Positions 11,001-26,000 of a stretch of 64,000 nucleotides of DNA are shown here, piece after piece (position 1 is the first letter of the stretch; each line of letters starts with the position of its first letter). This DNA comes from Gari tellinella (taxonomy: Eukaryota > Mollusca > Bivalvia > Cardiida > Psammobiidae): assembly GCA_922989275.2 (NCBI GenBank), contig OV277863.1, forward strand, positions 23,216,001 through 23,280,000, written 5' to 3'. The position numbers and the translations under genes are program-made. The notes beneath the pieces are model-generated. The model was not told the DNA's origin, ran no database searches, and saw nothing but the letters and a program-made list of their open reading frames with translations.

Positions 11001-14000
11001 GGGTCAATGAGAAGTTATATTCAACCCTTTCCCCCATAAAAGAGCCTTTTAGCCCATTTGATTTATTCCTCCACTGAAGAAAATAGTTCCAATTTGTACA
11101 GTCATGAACATGTACCATAAATATTTTCTATATCCTGGCAGATGGAAGCTTAAAGTAGCTTGAAAGTAAAGCAGAATGCACCGCAAGGCACATTCTGCTT
11201 TACTTTCAAGCTGCTTAAAGTGCTCACCTGTTTTCAAAATAGGTAATGGAGTAAAGGGTTAAATAATATGTAACTTCCATATCGAGGGCTTGGTCCAAAA
11301 CTATTGTAACTCCTTCACAATTGTGAAGGAGTTACAATAGTTTTGCACCAAACCCTCGATATGTCCCCATATGATGTTACTACTCAGGGCTCAGGATAAG
11401 GGGGGGTAATTCAAAAATTAAAATCTTTATTTCTGCATTCCCCTATGGCGTCACTATTCATTAGAATCTTCTTAAAGGATTTGGTGCTGAAATGAGTAGA
11501 TTTGTTCAGTTAACACCCTCTTATCAGGAGCTCTGCCTACTCATTAGAATCATATCGTTAATACAATTCTCTTGACTAGTCACAAAATAGGGTTTTGTAA
11601 TATACAATGTATCAAGTAGAAACTAATGGAAACAGTAAGTTATTGTTTTAGCTCACCAGAGCATGAAGTGCTCAAGGTGAGCTTTTGTGATATTCCTGCT
11701 GTCCGTCGTTCGTCCTTCCGTCTGTCTGTCTGTCAACAATTGCAAACAACTTCTTCTCTGAAACCAATAGCTCCAGTGTAACCAAACTTCATCAGTAGGG
11801 TTGGGGAATGAAAAGTTGTTAAAAGTTTGTGGATGGGGTAATTTTTCTGGTTGCCAGGGCAACCCCCCACAAAATCTAGAAAAATCTTCTCCGAAATTGC
11901 TGGTTCGATTTCAATTTGGTTTTTCAACAAACTGTTTCTCAAAAATTGTTCAAAGAATTTTGATCCATTGAAAAACATGACTGCCAGAGGGCGTGGTCAT
12001 TTTCCGTGTTCGGAAATATCAAGTTTAAAGTTAAATACCTTCTAGAAATCATATTTTGTGCAATATCTTAATGAAATTTTATCAGAGTTATGTCCTTGAT
12101 AAAGTTTAAATCATACTTGAATATAGGTCACGTCGGGCCATAAAGTAGGTCAGTAGGTCAAATTTAAAAAATTGCTTTTTTTGCCACTCAAGGGGTCATA
12201 TTTTTAGCCCTATCTTCTTGAAACTTGCTTAGAATGATTATCTTGACAAAAGCTAGGCACTATGTGAATATGGGTTACATAGTTTAAAAAGAAGGTCAGT
12301 AGGTCAAAATATAGAAGCTGCTTCGAAACACTGTAGGAGTAATATGTTTAGCCGTAACTTCACACAACTTGCTCAGAATGATCCCCTTAAAAAAATCTAG
12401 ACAATGTACTAATATGAGTTATTTGGGGTGAAAAAGTGGGTCAGTAGGTTAAATCATAGGAAAAGCTTCAAAGTACTCCAGGGCCCATATCTTTTGCCCT
12501 AATTTCATGAAACTAGCTCAGAATAATAACCATGACAAAATCTAGGTAAATTATGAATATGGGTTATGTCTGAACAAAAAGTAGGTCAGTAGGTCAAATC
12601 ATATAAAAAGGCTTCTGGACACTTTAGGGGCCATATTTTTAGCCCCGAATTCATGAAACTTGCTCAAAATTATCACCTGGACAAAATCTAGGCAATTATT
12701 GAATGGGGGATATGTCAGGTCAAAAAGTAGGTCATTGGGTCAAATAATAGGAAAGGCTTCTGAAACCTCTAGTTCATATGGGGACACACATCAACATTAT
12801 CCTAACACATTTGCTTCTTGTTAGTTGTGACATTAGGCGTTAGTTGGGGTATAAATCACCTTTAGTGATAAAGTCTAGTTAAATCTGGGAACTTTGTACT
12901 TTGGTGAGCGCCTTAGAGCCCATTGCTTATCTGGGGCCCTGAATATTGATGTCATCATCTTAACATTAAACAATTGTTGTCGGCTTGTATTTCTCAGATG
13001 TAAATAAAAGGTAAATTGACTCGAGGAATATCATATTGAGTGTCAAACAGTTTGGATCCTGATCAGACAAAGCATTATGTTTGCAAATAACCATTATACT
13101 AAGAGGTGAGACAGTGAAGCAATTAAGTATGGCTATTTATTTAAGCTTTTCGGTGGATACTAGTAGCTGGGAAATAGCAGTGGATTATCACTTGATAATT
13201 TCACTGCTTCAAACAGTGGGATTATCGTCACACGTGCTTCTATTATGAGATTTCCCCGTGAAAATATAACGTCTGATGTTCACTCAATGAATTAAATTTC
13301 GATCTTATCCCTTTGGTCCCTAGTCCCGCATATAGACATCCTTTTCAAGCATTGTACCTGTGAATAGTACACTTGTCCTATGCAAACAGTGAAGACCCAG
13401 ATCAGAGGGCTCCGAAAGGAGCCCTCTGATAAGGGTCTTCACTGTTTGTCATAATGCCAAACATTGACAGAAACAACCCTTTAAATTCAGAAATGGACTA
13501 GACTAAAATGAAAATTGGAATTGTCCATTTAAAGTTTAAGGGAGGAAAGAGTTACCTTGAAAAAAACCCAGTTATCTTGTATGTCTTACTTTTCACAGGC
13601 TCAGCAGGACCCTAGTCTCCGAGTCATACCATTTGGGTCTTCAGTCTCTGGTTCCGCCCTTCCATATTCTTATGATTTGGACTTGTGCTGGTATAATGTA
13701 AGTTTTCAGTATTTTATTTCGGGTCATTTATCAGCTGAAACTCTGCCCCATAAAAACCTCTCTATTATGACCACTAAAAGAAGGTTAATTGATTTTTAAA
13801 AGTCAGGTGACAGCTTAAAGCAAGGTGACAATGATTTATAAAAGTCAGGTGACAGCTTAAAGCAAGGTGACAATGATTTATAAAAGTCAGGTGACAGCTT
13901 AAAGCAAGGTGACAGTGATTTATAAAAGTCAGGTGACGGCTTAACGCTTTACCCCATAGCTTGTTTCTAGTTTTAAAATAGGTGACTACTTAAAGCAGGT

Positions 14001-17000
14001 TGAAAGTAAAGCAGAATGTGCCCTAAGGCACATTCTGCTTTACTTTCAACCTGCTTTAAGTTACCATCTGCTAGAGTTAAGAAAATATTCCTTCTGATAC
14101 ATATTCATGAATGTATAGATTGGAATTATTTTCTTCCGCGGAGGATTAAACGGAATGCGCTAAAAGGGGCTTCTATAGGGTAAAGGGTTAAAGCAATGTG
14201 ACAGGAGCTTTCTGTTTTACTGTCGCCTTGCTTGAAACAGTCACCTGTCTTAAACACCCAGTAATTCACACAATTTAATGGTTGTAATAGAGAGGTTTTA
14301 CTTTTTTGTACAATGATGTATATAAAATATGTATATTTTAGACATTTTTGATCAATTGTCTAGGCCAGAGAGGTCAAAAGGTCAATTATGCAACTTTAAC
14401 TTAGACCATAAGTTTGGGCATAACTTTTGATCTATGATATCACAAATTCAATAAATATTGTATATCGTCAATTGTCGTATTCTCGTGGTTTCTCATAATC
14501 TCGTGTCTTACAAGAACAGATTAAATGGACACTCCTGCTGTCATCCAGAAATATATCAACTCTTTTCCTCGATTAAATTTATGTTAGAAAATGTTGTAAA
14601 GGACCAGGGTTTTCCCCAGGCCATTTAAGCGCTGGGGTACCCCAGCGCCTTTATTTCTGAACCACAATTGCCCCAGCGCCTTAAATTCTCGCCAGCGCTT
14701 AAAATCCGAGACCCCAGCGCCTTAAAAATCCCCACTTGCGAAACAGTGCTATTATCAAACTTGCTAAAAGGTCGTAAAACTATTCTTATCAGTATGTTAA
14801 TTAAAGCGTGAGGTAGATGGGGCCTCTCAGCAGGAGACAATAATGCACACCTCTGATCGCGTTCCGCCCGAGGCAGTTATAATCCTTTTGCAATGGTGTC
14901 ACGTGAGACCGTTCTAAAAATAGCTGTCAACCTTTCAACTTCACACGACGAGAAAATCATGCTTATTGTTTTACTGTGCATGATTTAAACATAATATATA
15001 TAATCTGAATATCTCGCATATCATCGTTTTGTCTACGGCCATATCACGTTGAAAACACCGGTTCTCGTCCTATCACCGAAGTTAAGCAACGTCGAGCCCG
15101 GTTAAATATTTGGATGGGTGACTGCGGAAGAGTTCAGCAACGTCGAGACCGGTTAATACTTGGATGGGTGACCGCGGGTGCCGTAGACTTTTTAGCTCAC
15201 CTGAGCCAAAGGCTCAAGGTGAGCTATTGTGACCGCTCACCGTCCGTAGTACGTCTGTCCGTCTGTCCGTCTGTCCGTTCACTTTTACTTCAAACGACAT
15301 CTCCTCTGAAACCCGCCGATTGTAGGGAGAGTTCAAACTGCTCATGATGTTCCTTGGATGCTTCTCTACAGAAGTTGTTCAAAAAAAATGAAAAAAAGCA
15401 CAAACTCTGCTTGAAAAAGCAAAAAAGCAAAAATCTTTAAAAAATCTTCTTGCCCAAAACTACTAGGCCCTAAGCTTTGATATTTGTACAGTAGAATCTC
15501 CTGGTGGATCTCTCTATAGTTTGTTAAAATGAAATCCCTAGGGTCACATTTGACACCACCCTGCACAGTTTAAGTGCTGCTCTAGGCAGGTTTTACAGTA
15601 TTTTTGATTTAGGCAGAACTGTATTTACCTGAGTTAACCTTAATATACTATGGGCAAATAACCAATATTTGCAAACAGTTTGGATCCAGATCAGATGCAA
15701 CATAATGCTGCATCTAATCTGGATCCAAACTATTTGCCACTCATTTACCAACTTAACATTTTCTAAAAAATAAAAATGTACATTTTTTACACACAGAAGG
15801 TATTTAGCAGACATCATTTCAGTCTGGTAAGGGTAAGCTCCCAGACTGCTGCTGCTACAGTTCTCTTACATAATATTTGACCTCAGTGATCAGGCCAACA
15901 GAACTGAACATGTTGTCTGCTAAAGTTTAGAAATGGTTCAGTCGTTTGTTCAGACATTTGTTAACCCATTACCCCATAAATGTGCATTTTTAGGCCTTTG
16001 ATTTATTCCTCCACTTAAGAAAATAATTCCCCTTTAACCCTTTCCCCCATAGCATATCTCTAGTATTGAATGTAGGTGTCCACTTAAAACAGGTTGAAAG
16101 TAAAGCAGAATGCGCTTTAAGCGCATTCTGCTTTACTTTCAGCCTGCTTTAAGCTATCATCTACTAGAATATAGAAAATATTTTGTATTATACATATTTA
16201 TGAATGTATAAATTGGAACTATTTTCTTTAGAGCAAGAATAAACTGAATGTGCTAAAAGGCGCTTCTATGGGGGAAAGGGTTAAACAGTCATGAAAATGT
16301 AAGATGTGAAATAAGTTTCTATATCCTAGTAGATGGTAGCTTAAAGCAGTTTGAAAGTAAAGCAAAGTGTGCATTAAGACCCATTCTGCTTTACTTTCAA
16401 CCTGCTTTAGGTGGCCACCTATTTTCAAAACTAGAAGCAGGCTATGGGGTAATGGGTAAAATGAAATTGCCTATTTGGAAAGAGCCTAATGAGAGGAAGT
16501 GCCATTTGCAAAGGCCATAACTCTGACATCATTGTTTTTTTTAGTTATTTCCCTTTGTCATATTTTCTTGTCAAGAAGACAACTCCAGGTCTACTGATGC
16601 TATATTGTAATGAAATTTTATGTATGGAAAGAAACTGATGAGAGAAAATGCCTAGTGCATAAGGGCAGCAATATTTTGTTTTCCCCTTTGTCATATTTTA
16701 TTGTCAGGAAAATAACTCCAGTTCTGCTGACGCTAGTGAAATAATTATCATTTACCGGAAATGGAAATAGCTTGATAAGAGGATGTGTCATGGATAAGGG
16801 TCATAAGCTTGGCAACAAAATTCACTTTTGTCATGTTTTCTTGTCCGGAAGATAACTCCATTTATAGCTATATTAAAATGTTGTCTTGCCCAGTCAACTT
16901 AGGTACAAACTTCAATGTCCTCAGGTGAGCGAATTTAGGGCCATGGCCCTCTTGTTTTTAAAAAACAACAACAAAGAAACAACGCTCCCCCGCATTAGTT

Positions 17001-20000
17001 TAGTCTTAACAGAGAACGATAACTCGGATGAGACGTTAAAACGAATAAAGCAAGCAAGCTATCATCGTTATGGAGAACCTATAATGCACTATTTCGATTC
17101 GCAGACACCACGAATTACGACTACTCGCGACTTTTCGTCTTCATAATTTATGCTCGGAGAGTCTCGGAATTCGGCGGTTTAGTTACGATCAATATCAAAC
17201 AACGTTTCCAATAGAATTTGTGAATTTCCGTAGTCAACTTGCGAGCATTCACAGCAGAAGAAACGCCCCGCCCACACAAGTACATGTATGCCCTTTTTAA
17301 GTTCAAATCAAAATCGATTAAATCTAGATTTTAGAGCTATTTTATTTCATTAAAATGTTCTAGGATTGGTCCCCCCTCCCCACGAAATATCGCTGGGTTG
17401 GTTTATTTTTAGCTCATAGCAGTTTGTAGTGATGAAAATGCCACGCCCACAATCGAGACAAATGGTTTCTGTGCCTTATGAAATCAAATGTAATCAAAAT
17501 CGATCAAGCCTACAGTACTTATTGAATTATCACGTAGATCTATTTGTTTGAAATAGGATAGTTAGATCTATATATTTTCCCGAAATATCGCTGTGTTGGT
17601 AACTTCAAAGTTAGCGTGAATGATTTTGTTAGGTTGTCATCTGTTTTCCTTCAATCGTGCACATACACTTTGTCATCGGTTTTCGCGAATTAACGATAGC
17701 ATTTTTCAACAGAAATAATATTCCACTTAAAGTTATGTACCCTAGCTGGGTGGGTTCAAAGTCTGAGAGAGTATCCCCAACCAATAAGATAGAAAACATA
17801 GCATTAGAAATAACATAGATGATCCGATTTTATGATAAAAGGTGGTTTATTTAAGCATTTTAGTCATGTTGTACATCCGTGATTAAGCAAAGCACAGTTT
17901 TTTCTACATCTACATCTACATCATATGTTGGTGCAGTCACTATTGACTATTACCCAACGGGTTTGGATTGGTCAAGAAAAAGTGAAAGAGAGAAAATAGT
18001 AAAGTAAGAAATCAGATTTAGGATCTGAATTCTTAATTGTGATAGATCTAGAACTGAAATGAAGATATAAAGTCAAAAAAAATAACAGGAAATACAAATG
18101 ACATTCAGGATTACTGTACAAAAACTTCAAAAAGTATCTACATTTAGGAAAACAGTGAAGACCAATTATTTATAAAAGCCCTCTGATCTAGTACTGCAAT
18201 GTTTGCAATTTTCTTCTTCAAATTAGATCTATCATAAAATCATAATGCTAAGATAATTACGTGGCAAGTTGGCAACATATAAAGCAAACACACATATTTT
18301 TTAAAAATAATATTTTTTGCTTCAAATTATTATCTAATGCTCATTTATAGATTATATCATCAGAAAGCAAGTAAACCAATGTAGGTTACAAATGTGTCTT
18401 TCTATATTTTTATGTCAAACCCTTTCATCTATAAGAATTAAGATGTATAGTTTTTTGTAAACAAAATAACATATCAGTAATTCTGTACTCCTTGTATCTA
18501 CCGTTATGATATAGATATGCTGTTTATCTTTAGGACACCATTGAAATAATGCTTAAAGTGGCTCAGGGAACACCATTTATACATTAAAACTTCAAAAAAA
18601 TTCGACATACGGAAGGGGGTAACACCCCCTCCCGCACCCTCCCCCTGCCCCAGCGCCTTCCAATTTTTCTGGGGAAGACCCTGAGGACCAATAAAACATC
18701 AATTGGGTTTGAATTATCTTTTTTCGAAATTTCACATGTAAAACGTGTTGGATATTGTAATTCATTTAATACTAGTGCATAGTTCAAAATAAATAGACTA
18801 TCAAAAATTGATGCCACAGATGCAGAAATTGTCCATATGATAGATTTAAAGTGACTCTTAAAACACTTAGCTGAAGTGAAGAGTTTACCCCCTCCATAGC
18901 AACAAACGTTGACAACCAATCAGAAGGCACGAGAATACGAGAAACATTTGACTGATTCGGATCATGCAGGGAGGTGTATTCAAACGTAGAAATGAACTAG
19001 ATATTATGTTATTATTATTATTTTTTTGGATGTTATACTTTATTATAAGTGTGTTTTCTGCTTTTGTGTAGTCTGCTTTCAGCAACCATCTCTAATTATA
19101 CACCTATCTGAAACAAAGCTATTTTCAAAAATTAAAAGGGGCCTCCCGGCCTTGAACATTCCCCTATTACATGTATGGTGAAACCCATCAACCCTTACAA
19201 GATACAAGATACAAGAAACTTTATTTATAGTCGGGTGTTTTCACAACATATATAACATTAGCTAAAAGCTATTTACCGACATAATAACATAAGTTTCTTA
19301 ACAATAAGATTAAATAACAGCCTGTAAAAGAAATACATTATCATGTTAATACAGTAAAATTCTACAAAGTCTATTATAAAATACATTCATACATCACAGA
19401 TTTTTGATATCACATATGAGATAGCATGCTTTAGCTGCTGCACAAATAGAGAATGAATAGTGGACAGAGGGATTATAAGCAGACAGCATAGACCAGATCA
19501 GACATCAAGTAATTTGTTGCCCCATTAGGGTGAGTGATTGTCTGCATATACCACACCTTTATAAATCCACAACATACACACCTGTTTTATAAATGTATAT
19601 TTATAGATTTAGCATCTATCACAGACGAAATATCATGTTTTCCTGTTACACACAGAGACAACTAGAGACTTTATATACAAGTGGGTGGGTAGGGTTCCAT
19701 CATCCTAATCCTAATGAGAGGGGTACTTACAAATTATTCCTGTTAATTTCAAACGGGTCCGAGTCATATTTGATGTACGGTTATTCTGCATCGAAACTGG
19801 CTCTGATCCGTTTGTTAATAATTATTGATTATTTCGGGATAGGATGATTTCCCCCCCCCCCCCCCCAGTTTTTATATTTATAAGAATACAGATTACAAAG
19901 TAAGTAAGTTGGGTTCATGTGTGCAGACAGCACAGATCCAGACCAGGTATATAATTATCTAGTAATTTGGTGCACTCTCTGGATGTGTGACCGTCTGCAC

Positions 20001-23000
20001 ATGCTATTTGGTTTAATCTGGGTTCATGGATCCTGACAAGGGGACAGGCATATTGGCCTCTAGTTAGGTGCCAATCTGCTGATTACCTGTTTTAAAACTA
20101 AAACCTGTGTGAAAGTTGCTGATCGTGACCTAAGCCTAAAAACTGCCTTAAAAAGAGTATAACTAAGAATCTGACAGTCAAAAGAAGGCACAAAAGTGCG
20201 GCAGATAAAATTGGAGTAAAACCATTTATCCACCCAAATCAGATTTGGAAGGAACTGATCAGCAACCTCCTCACAGTAGATTACATTTAGTAGAAATGAC
20301 TCAATGAATCATAGTGAACTTCAGTTAAACATAAAGCAAAGCAACAAGCATAAAGCAAAGCAACAATGAATCATAGTGAACTTCACATAAATATATATCA
20401 TTTATAGTATACCAGTGAAGAGTATGATTATCCTATGCAAGCAGTGTAGACCCAGACGAGAGGGTTCCTGCAGGAGCCCTTTGATCTGGGTATGCACTGT
20501 TTGTCATTTTGCAATACATGTATGTTGTTTATAAAAGAAACACCTTTAGTTGTCAAAAATGGACAAGGCTCAATTGGAAACAAGAATAGTCCATTTAGAG
20601 TTTCAGGGGTGAATGTCATATATCCACCAGTGAGCTTATCTGTGGAGTTCTGTTTGACAGCTCTCAAACCCATAGCCAGTTTCTAGTGTTAAAGACAAGT
20701 AACCACTTAACCTTTTCCCCCAAAGAAGTGCCTTTTGGCACACTCAATTTATGAATGACTGATCACTTAAATACGCTTTTAATGCAATTTATATATTCCT
20801 CCAGTTTCAATTTATACAGTAATAGCCCGGGGCATAAGGTCGATAATTTGCCAAAATACTTCAAATAATGATGCAAGCAAGGGACTTTCTACAATTAGTG
20901 TTTAGACATATCTTATCCTAAAAAACCCGTTAGCCACTTCAATTTCCCTGGCAGATTCAAGATGGCGGCCATTTTCAAAATGGCTGCCATTTCAAGTTTA
21001 CATAAGTTATGTCGTTATTGCCAGTCTAATGTACATACAAAAACGCACGCAAAACTAACACTTTTGAGATGTAAAATATAAATCATCAATTGTGGATCGC
21101 AGAATATTGCTAATTATTCAAGATGGCCGCCAAAAAATCAAAATGGCGGCCATTTTCACTCTTTTTTCGTTGTTATAAGAGCACATGTATTTCTGAAGGA
21201 TTATTAAAGTACATTTCCACGGATTGTGTGTTCATTGTTCTGTCCTAATACTATGTAAAGCTATTGAAGTATATACATTTGTTTTATGCATGATTTCCGA
21301 GACAATTTTAACGTTCAAAATTTCTAATAACACTAAGATTTTTCATTTTGTAACATTGCTTTTTTTTTTTTTCTATCTAAAATAGACTTGTCGGATTTTG
21401 GGGAAATAACATTTCTAGAGGCATTTTTGGGAAAAGTTGACAGATCACATTTTTGCCATAATGTAGGCATGCTAAATCCATTTCTATTGTCTTTCACTCT
21501 CTCCCACGAGGCTGAAAGCCCAAAAATGATATAAAAAAAAAATGGTCACCAAAACACTTCTTTTCGTTATTATTTCCGATCTTTCGGGAATCCAATACTC
21601 ATAGTATTTACTCCTCCTAAACAACATTGCTGGGTACAACCATACGTTACAGGAACATTATTTGGGCTAATTTCTTTCAAAGGACTGATTCAATAAAGAG
21701 CTCTGATTGCCATGGCAACCAATGTGAAAAACTTGTAAAATCTTTAAAATATTTTCTTGTAAAAACACCAGACACAGAGGTTAGATAATTGATATATTGT
21801 ATTTACTAGCAGATCTCAATCAAGTTTATTCATATCATATTCTTTCATCTAAATTGTAATAGGGTAACAATACGCTGAAATCCATATTTTAATATATTGT
21901 AATATGCAGAAACTGTATTGCAACATATAGCAATAAACCAGCGTCCTTCAAAATGTGTGTTACTTTGGCATTTTCTTGAAATCTATATGTAAGATTTTTG
22001 TCTTAATACATCATTTTAAAGGCCAATTTCGTGCGGGTTTGACAACTTATCATGCAAGTCAATATTCTTATTTTACACGGGTCTAAATTTGGTGAAAATA
22101 ACACAACACGAATGGCACTATAACCATGCATGTTAAAGAGTTTGAAACTACTATTGTGATGCATTGAAGGGCCAAATATAGTTTTATACTTTAATGTGTC
22201 AACATTTATGTTGTTGTGTTGTTATGCGAACGTTTCAAAACAAAGTTATCAAATTTAGTACAGTTTGACGATGAATACTATATTCATATACATTTTATAG
22301 TTGATAGATTAACAACTTAGTTATTGAGAAATATAAAGCATTTTAGTTTGTTGTAAAACTGTATCCTGTTTAAGATGAAATTGAAAAATAAATCATTTAT
22401 TCGTATACAAGTTGACATAATCAATAAACAAATGTAAGATATTTTTTGCATTTTTCAAGTTATATTATACATTTTGATGCATGCTTTAATTTTACATTTT
22501 ACATTAATTCAATTCAATGTATTAAGTGTTGGTGGCCTAAAACATAGTAAATTCCAGCTAGTTCGACATTTAAAAGCGTTATGGCACATTTTCTAAGCTA
22601 TATGATATAGCAATATGATTGAATTCTCTAGCAAATAAGGCCAGTGCCTATGGCTGTCAAACATTGATGCCTATTTTCCACAACAAAGATAACTGTTGTT
22701 GTCAATTTATTATGCATCGATGTATCCGCAAGAAATGCGCTTTTCAACGATGTAATACACATGATTATTTTACATGTGTGCAAAAGTAAAATAATTTTGG
22801 AATGACCCTCGTAAGTAAAGAGGTCCTGCCTCGGGGTCAATAGCTTGACATAGACTTATCGCATATAGAAAAATATGCTTCACAAAATTCCTAAACCCAA
22901 AGCTCAAATATTTGATATAAAAAGCAAAGCATAGTAGACCTCTACACAGTTTGTTAAAAGCATTGTAGTCTGGATGCAGTAAATAACCCTACCAATAGGT

Positions 23001-26000
23001 CACTAGCTTTACATAGATTTAAAAAGGAAACCTAAAGAAATCTTATCTAAACCTTATAGCCAAAGCTTCAATTTTTAGTGCAGATATTTCGCCTATAAGA
23101 CCTCTATCAACTTTATTAAAATCATGACCTATGTTATATTGGGTTTATGGTCTCAACGTCCCAATACCTCAACGTACCAGACGGAACGTACCAATTATCT
23201 GGATGGAACGTCCCACTTTATAAAAATTATAGAAAATCAGTTTTATTTATACTATTTTTGTATAATTTATTGTTTTTGAGATTATTCACGATATATAATC
23301 TGATTGATTTAGGATATCTGTTATTACAAAAATGAACACCCGATCGTAGAAAAAATTGCAAATAGTATACTCCGACGGCCGTGACGGCAGCTAAAGCTAA
23401 TCTCCTGATAACCTTTTCAAACAGTTTCATCCAGATTAGAGACCAACTCAATTCTCATCATATATTCCAAACTGTTTGTAAATTGGATATTAATAAAGTC
23501 ACATATAGAGGATATATTGATTTAAGCAGGCGTCATATTTAGCAGAATTCATTTTCTTTGTTTTCATCGACGGGCGACTCGAAATGCAGAGAACACCACA
23601 GGAAAAGGGTTTTATGTTGTAATAGCGTATTTAAAGGTATCTGTACACCAGTTTATAAGTCATATATGAATTCCCGCTAAAAAAGATACTTTTATTGTCC
23701 AAAAATCGGCGACGATATGAAAAATGCCGACCCTACCTAACCTTCGTAAACACCAACTAAAATAAATTTGATGTACTAATATCGTATTTAAAGGCATATA
23801 TATATTGTTTAAATAACTGTGTCGACACCCCTGTTAAAAAAGGTGGCTTTTCTTGGTTTACCGTGAATCGCCGATAATTTGAAAATGCCCACCTTCCTTA
23901 ACCTATTCATCCCTGAATGGACAATTCCAGTTTCCAGCTAAGTTTTGTCCATTAATGACTATTTAGGATTGAATAAGACAATATATTGCAAACTGACATA
24001 CGAGCAGACATTGGGCAGAGGAGCCCTCTGATCAGGTTCCTCACTGTATTCGTATGACATGTGTACTCTTCATAGGTACATTATTTGTTAATGACGAGTA
24101 TACTCGTCGTTAGGGCTGAATGTATAAACATACGAAAAACGCCCCGAGTTCCCCCATTTAAAATAGGGGTTATGCATTAATTCTATTTTTGGACTTTTTT
24201 CGACACTCCGATACCGAATACAACATTTAAAATAGGTTTAAGATATAGTCTTGAAACTTATTATATCAATTAAGATTTATAGTATGAACTATGGTCGAAC
24301 ATTGACGACCATATAAAAGTGCCGAGTATCCCGGACATACGAAAACAAAAGCCGAAATCATCATTTAGTATGTACATAATATAAGCTCGTTCAATATTCT
24401 TTCCAGACTCCATCCACTATGAATAATTAACTAAATTTCCACTCTGTTATAATTAACAATCGTTTTTGCTAAACAGTTGTGACAACTCTGATCTATGATA
24501 ACTCTATAGACAGGTATAGTAGGCCCTGACCTATGTCTGCTCTGTTTGCAGAGGCGTTAAAAGGCTCGTTTGGGAAAGGGGTAAAAGACCTACAAATTGG
24601 TGTTTAAACAAAAATCCCATTTAAAATGATTATTTTATTGGATTAAATGCGGCTACACTTAAAACTGAATTCTCAATCTGCCGTTAAATTCGAAAAATCT
24701 CATTCATGAAATTTAACTTGGTACTTTTATATTGACACCGATTTTAACAGTCCACAAAGGCATCTTTTTGAAACTTGACTGAAATTAGTCGCAGGTTCGA
24801 AAACACATGTAATTTCAAAGAAATCGTAATATCAGTAAAACTTACACATACAGTGAAGAAGACGTTATTCTTTCACGTTTAAACGCAAACGAAATGCAAT
24901 TGCAATAAAATGTAGGAAATGACAACTAGTGGTCAATTATGAATATTTATTTTAATCTGAGTGGCAAACATTAAGGAGCCTGATCAGACGCCGGGTTACT
25001 CTCCAAAATGTTTGCAATTTCAATAATAAGTTTTAGCAAAAATGCGTTTATTTGGAAAGAATAATATGTTCTCCACTATAATTACCTAACAAATCAATAG
25101 TCCAGTCAATATTATAACAAAACTGATTCGACTCATGCACACAAACACGTAAGGGACGGGTGATTGACAGGACCAGGTCTTTTGAAGTTATAACGACACA
25201 GCTTCTTACAGGTTAACCGCTTTCTGATGACATGTACTGTTTCATCTGTTTCTGCAGACTTTATTTTCGGCAGTCGGCTCCACTTCAAAGTCTTTGATGT
25301 TGCCGCGCAGAGGGCGATTTTTTTTGTTTTTAAAAAGGGACCACCTGATGAGAAGAATCACCAGTCAAATTATCAAAACACACTGTTTAAATGTTATTTA
25401 AAAAAAATTGTAATAGTTATGCACCCATGCAAACCTGGCCTATTAAACTACCGCTGTACCCAGACCATGTAGCCTTATCTATTTTGTTAAGTAAACAGTG
25501 TAGACACTGCTCAGATGAATCCTTCACGAGTTCTTTGATCAGAATCTGCACTATTTGATGCCCCCGGTATCTATAAATGCGAATGCGTATAGCGTTGTCC
25601 TGTCCGTGCGTCCGTTAAGTAGACTTTACCGTTTCCTCCAGCATCAATACCACTTACTCAAATCCCTAGATACTTATACAGTTGTTCAGGGCTCCAGATA
25701 AGGGGGGTATTTCAAAAACTAAAATCTTTATTTCTCAATTAAACCCTATCGTGTCACTACTCATTAGAATCGTCTCCATAGGATTTGGTGTTAAAATGAG
25801 TAAGAAAGTGCTGGATTTGTTCAATTTACCCCCTCTTATCTGGAGTCCTGGTTGTTGTCTTTAAGTTGGTTTACGGGTAAAATATTTAACCCTGATCATG
25901 TTTTAAAGTGCGACTTGTCTAATAATTGCAAACAGGTTGTTTCCAGATCTGGATCCAAACTATTTGTCACTCATTTCAACTTTTCTTCTTTTTCAAATGC

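Larger units (their letters stand above)
13757..14330. mobile_element. MITE with AAAGCAAGGTGACA arms, split by TTAA-1
   Basis: Left part CTCTCTATTATGACCACTAA and AGCTTAAAGCAAGGTGACA; right part CTGTCGCCTTGCTTG and a mirrored TAATAGAGAGGTTTT. A TTAA-1 copy (13941-14191) sits at the TTAA of GGCTTAA. Relatives at 49290-49440 and 54110-54200. Confidence 0.5.
14605..18683. mobile_element. 4.1-kb element with CAGGG(T/C)TTCCCCAG ends (hAT-like?)
   Basis: The left end CAGGGTTTTCCCCAG and the right end CTGGGGAAGACCCTG are inverted; sub-terminal GCGCTGGGG / CCCCAGCGC is also mirrored. The 5-bp direct repeat AGGAC flanks it, shorter than the hAT 8-bp rule. It holds the 5S pseudogene, an AGCTCACC head, nested TTAA-1 MITEs and ~1.6 kb of unrecognised AT-rich DNA. 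No transposase was recognised. Confidence 0.5.
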
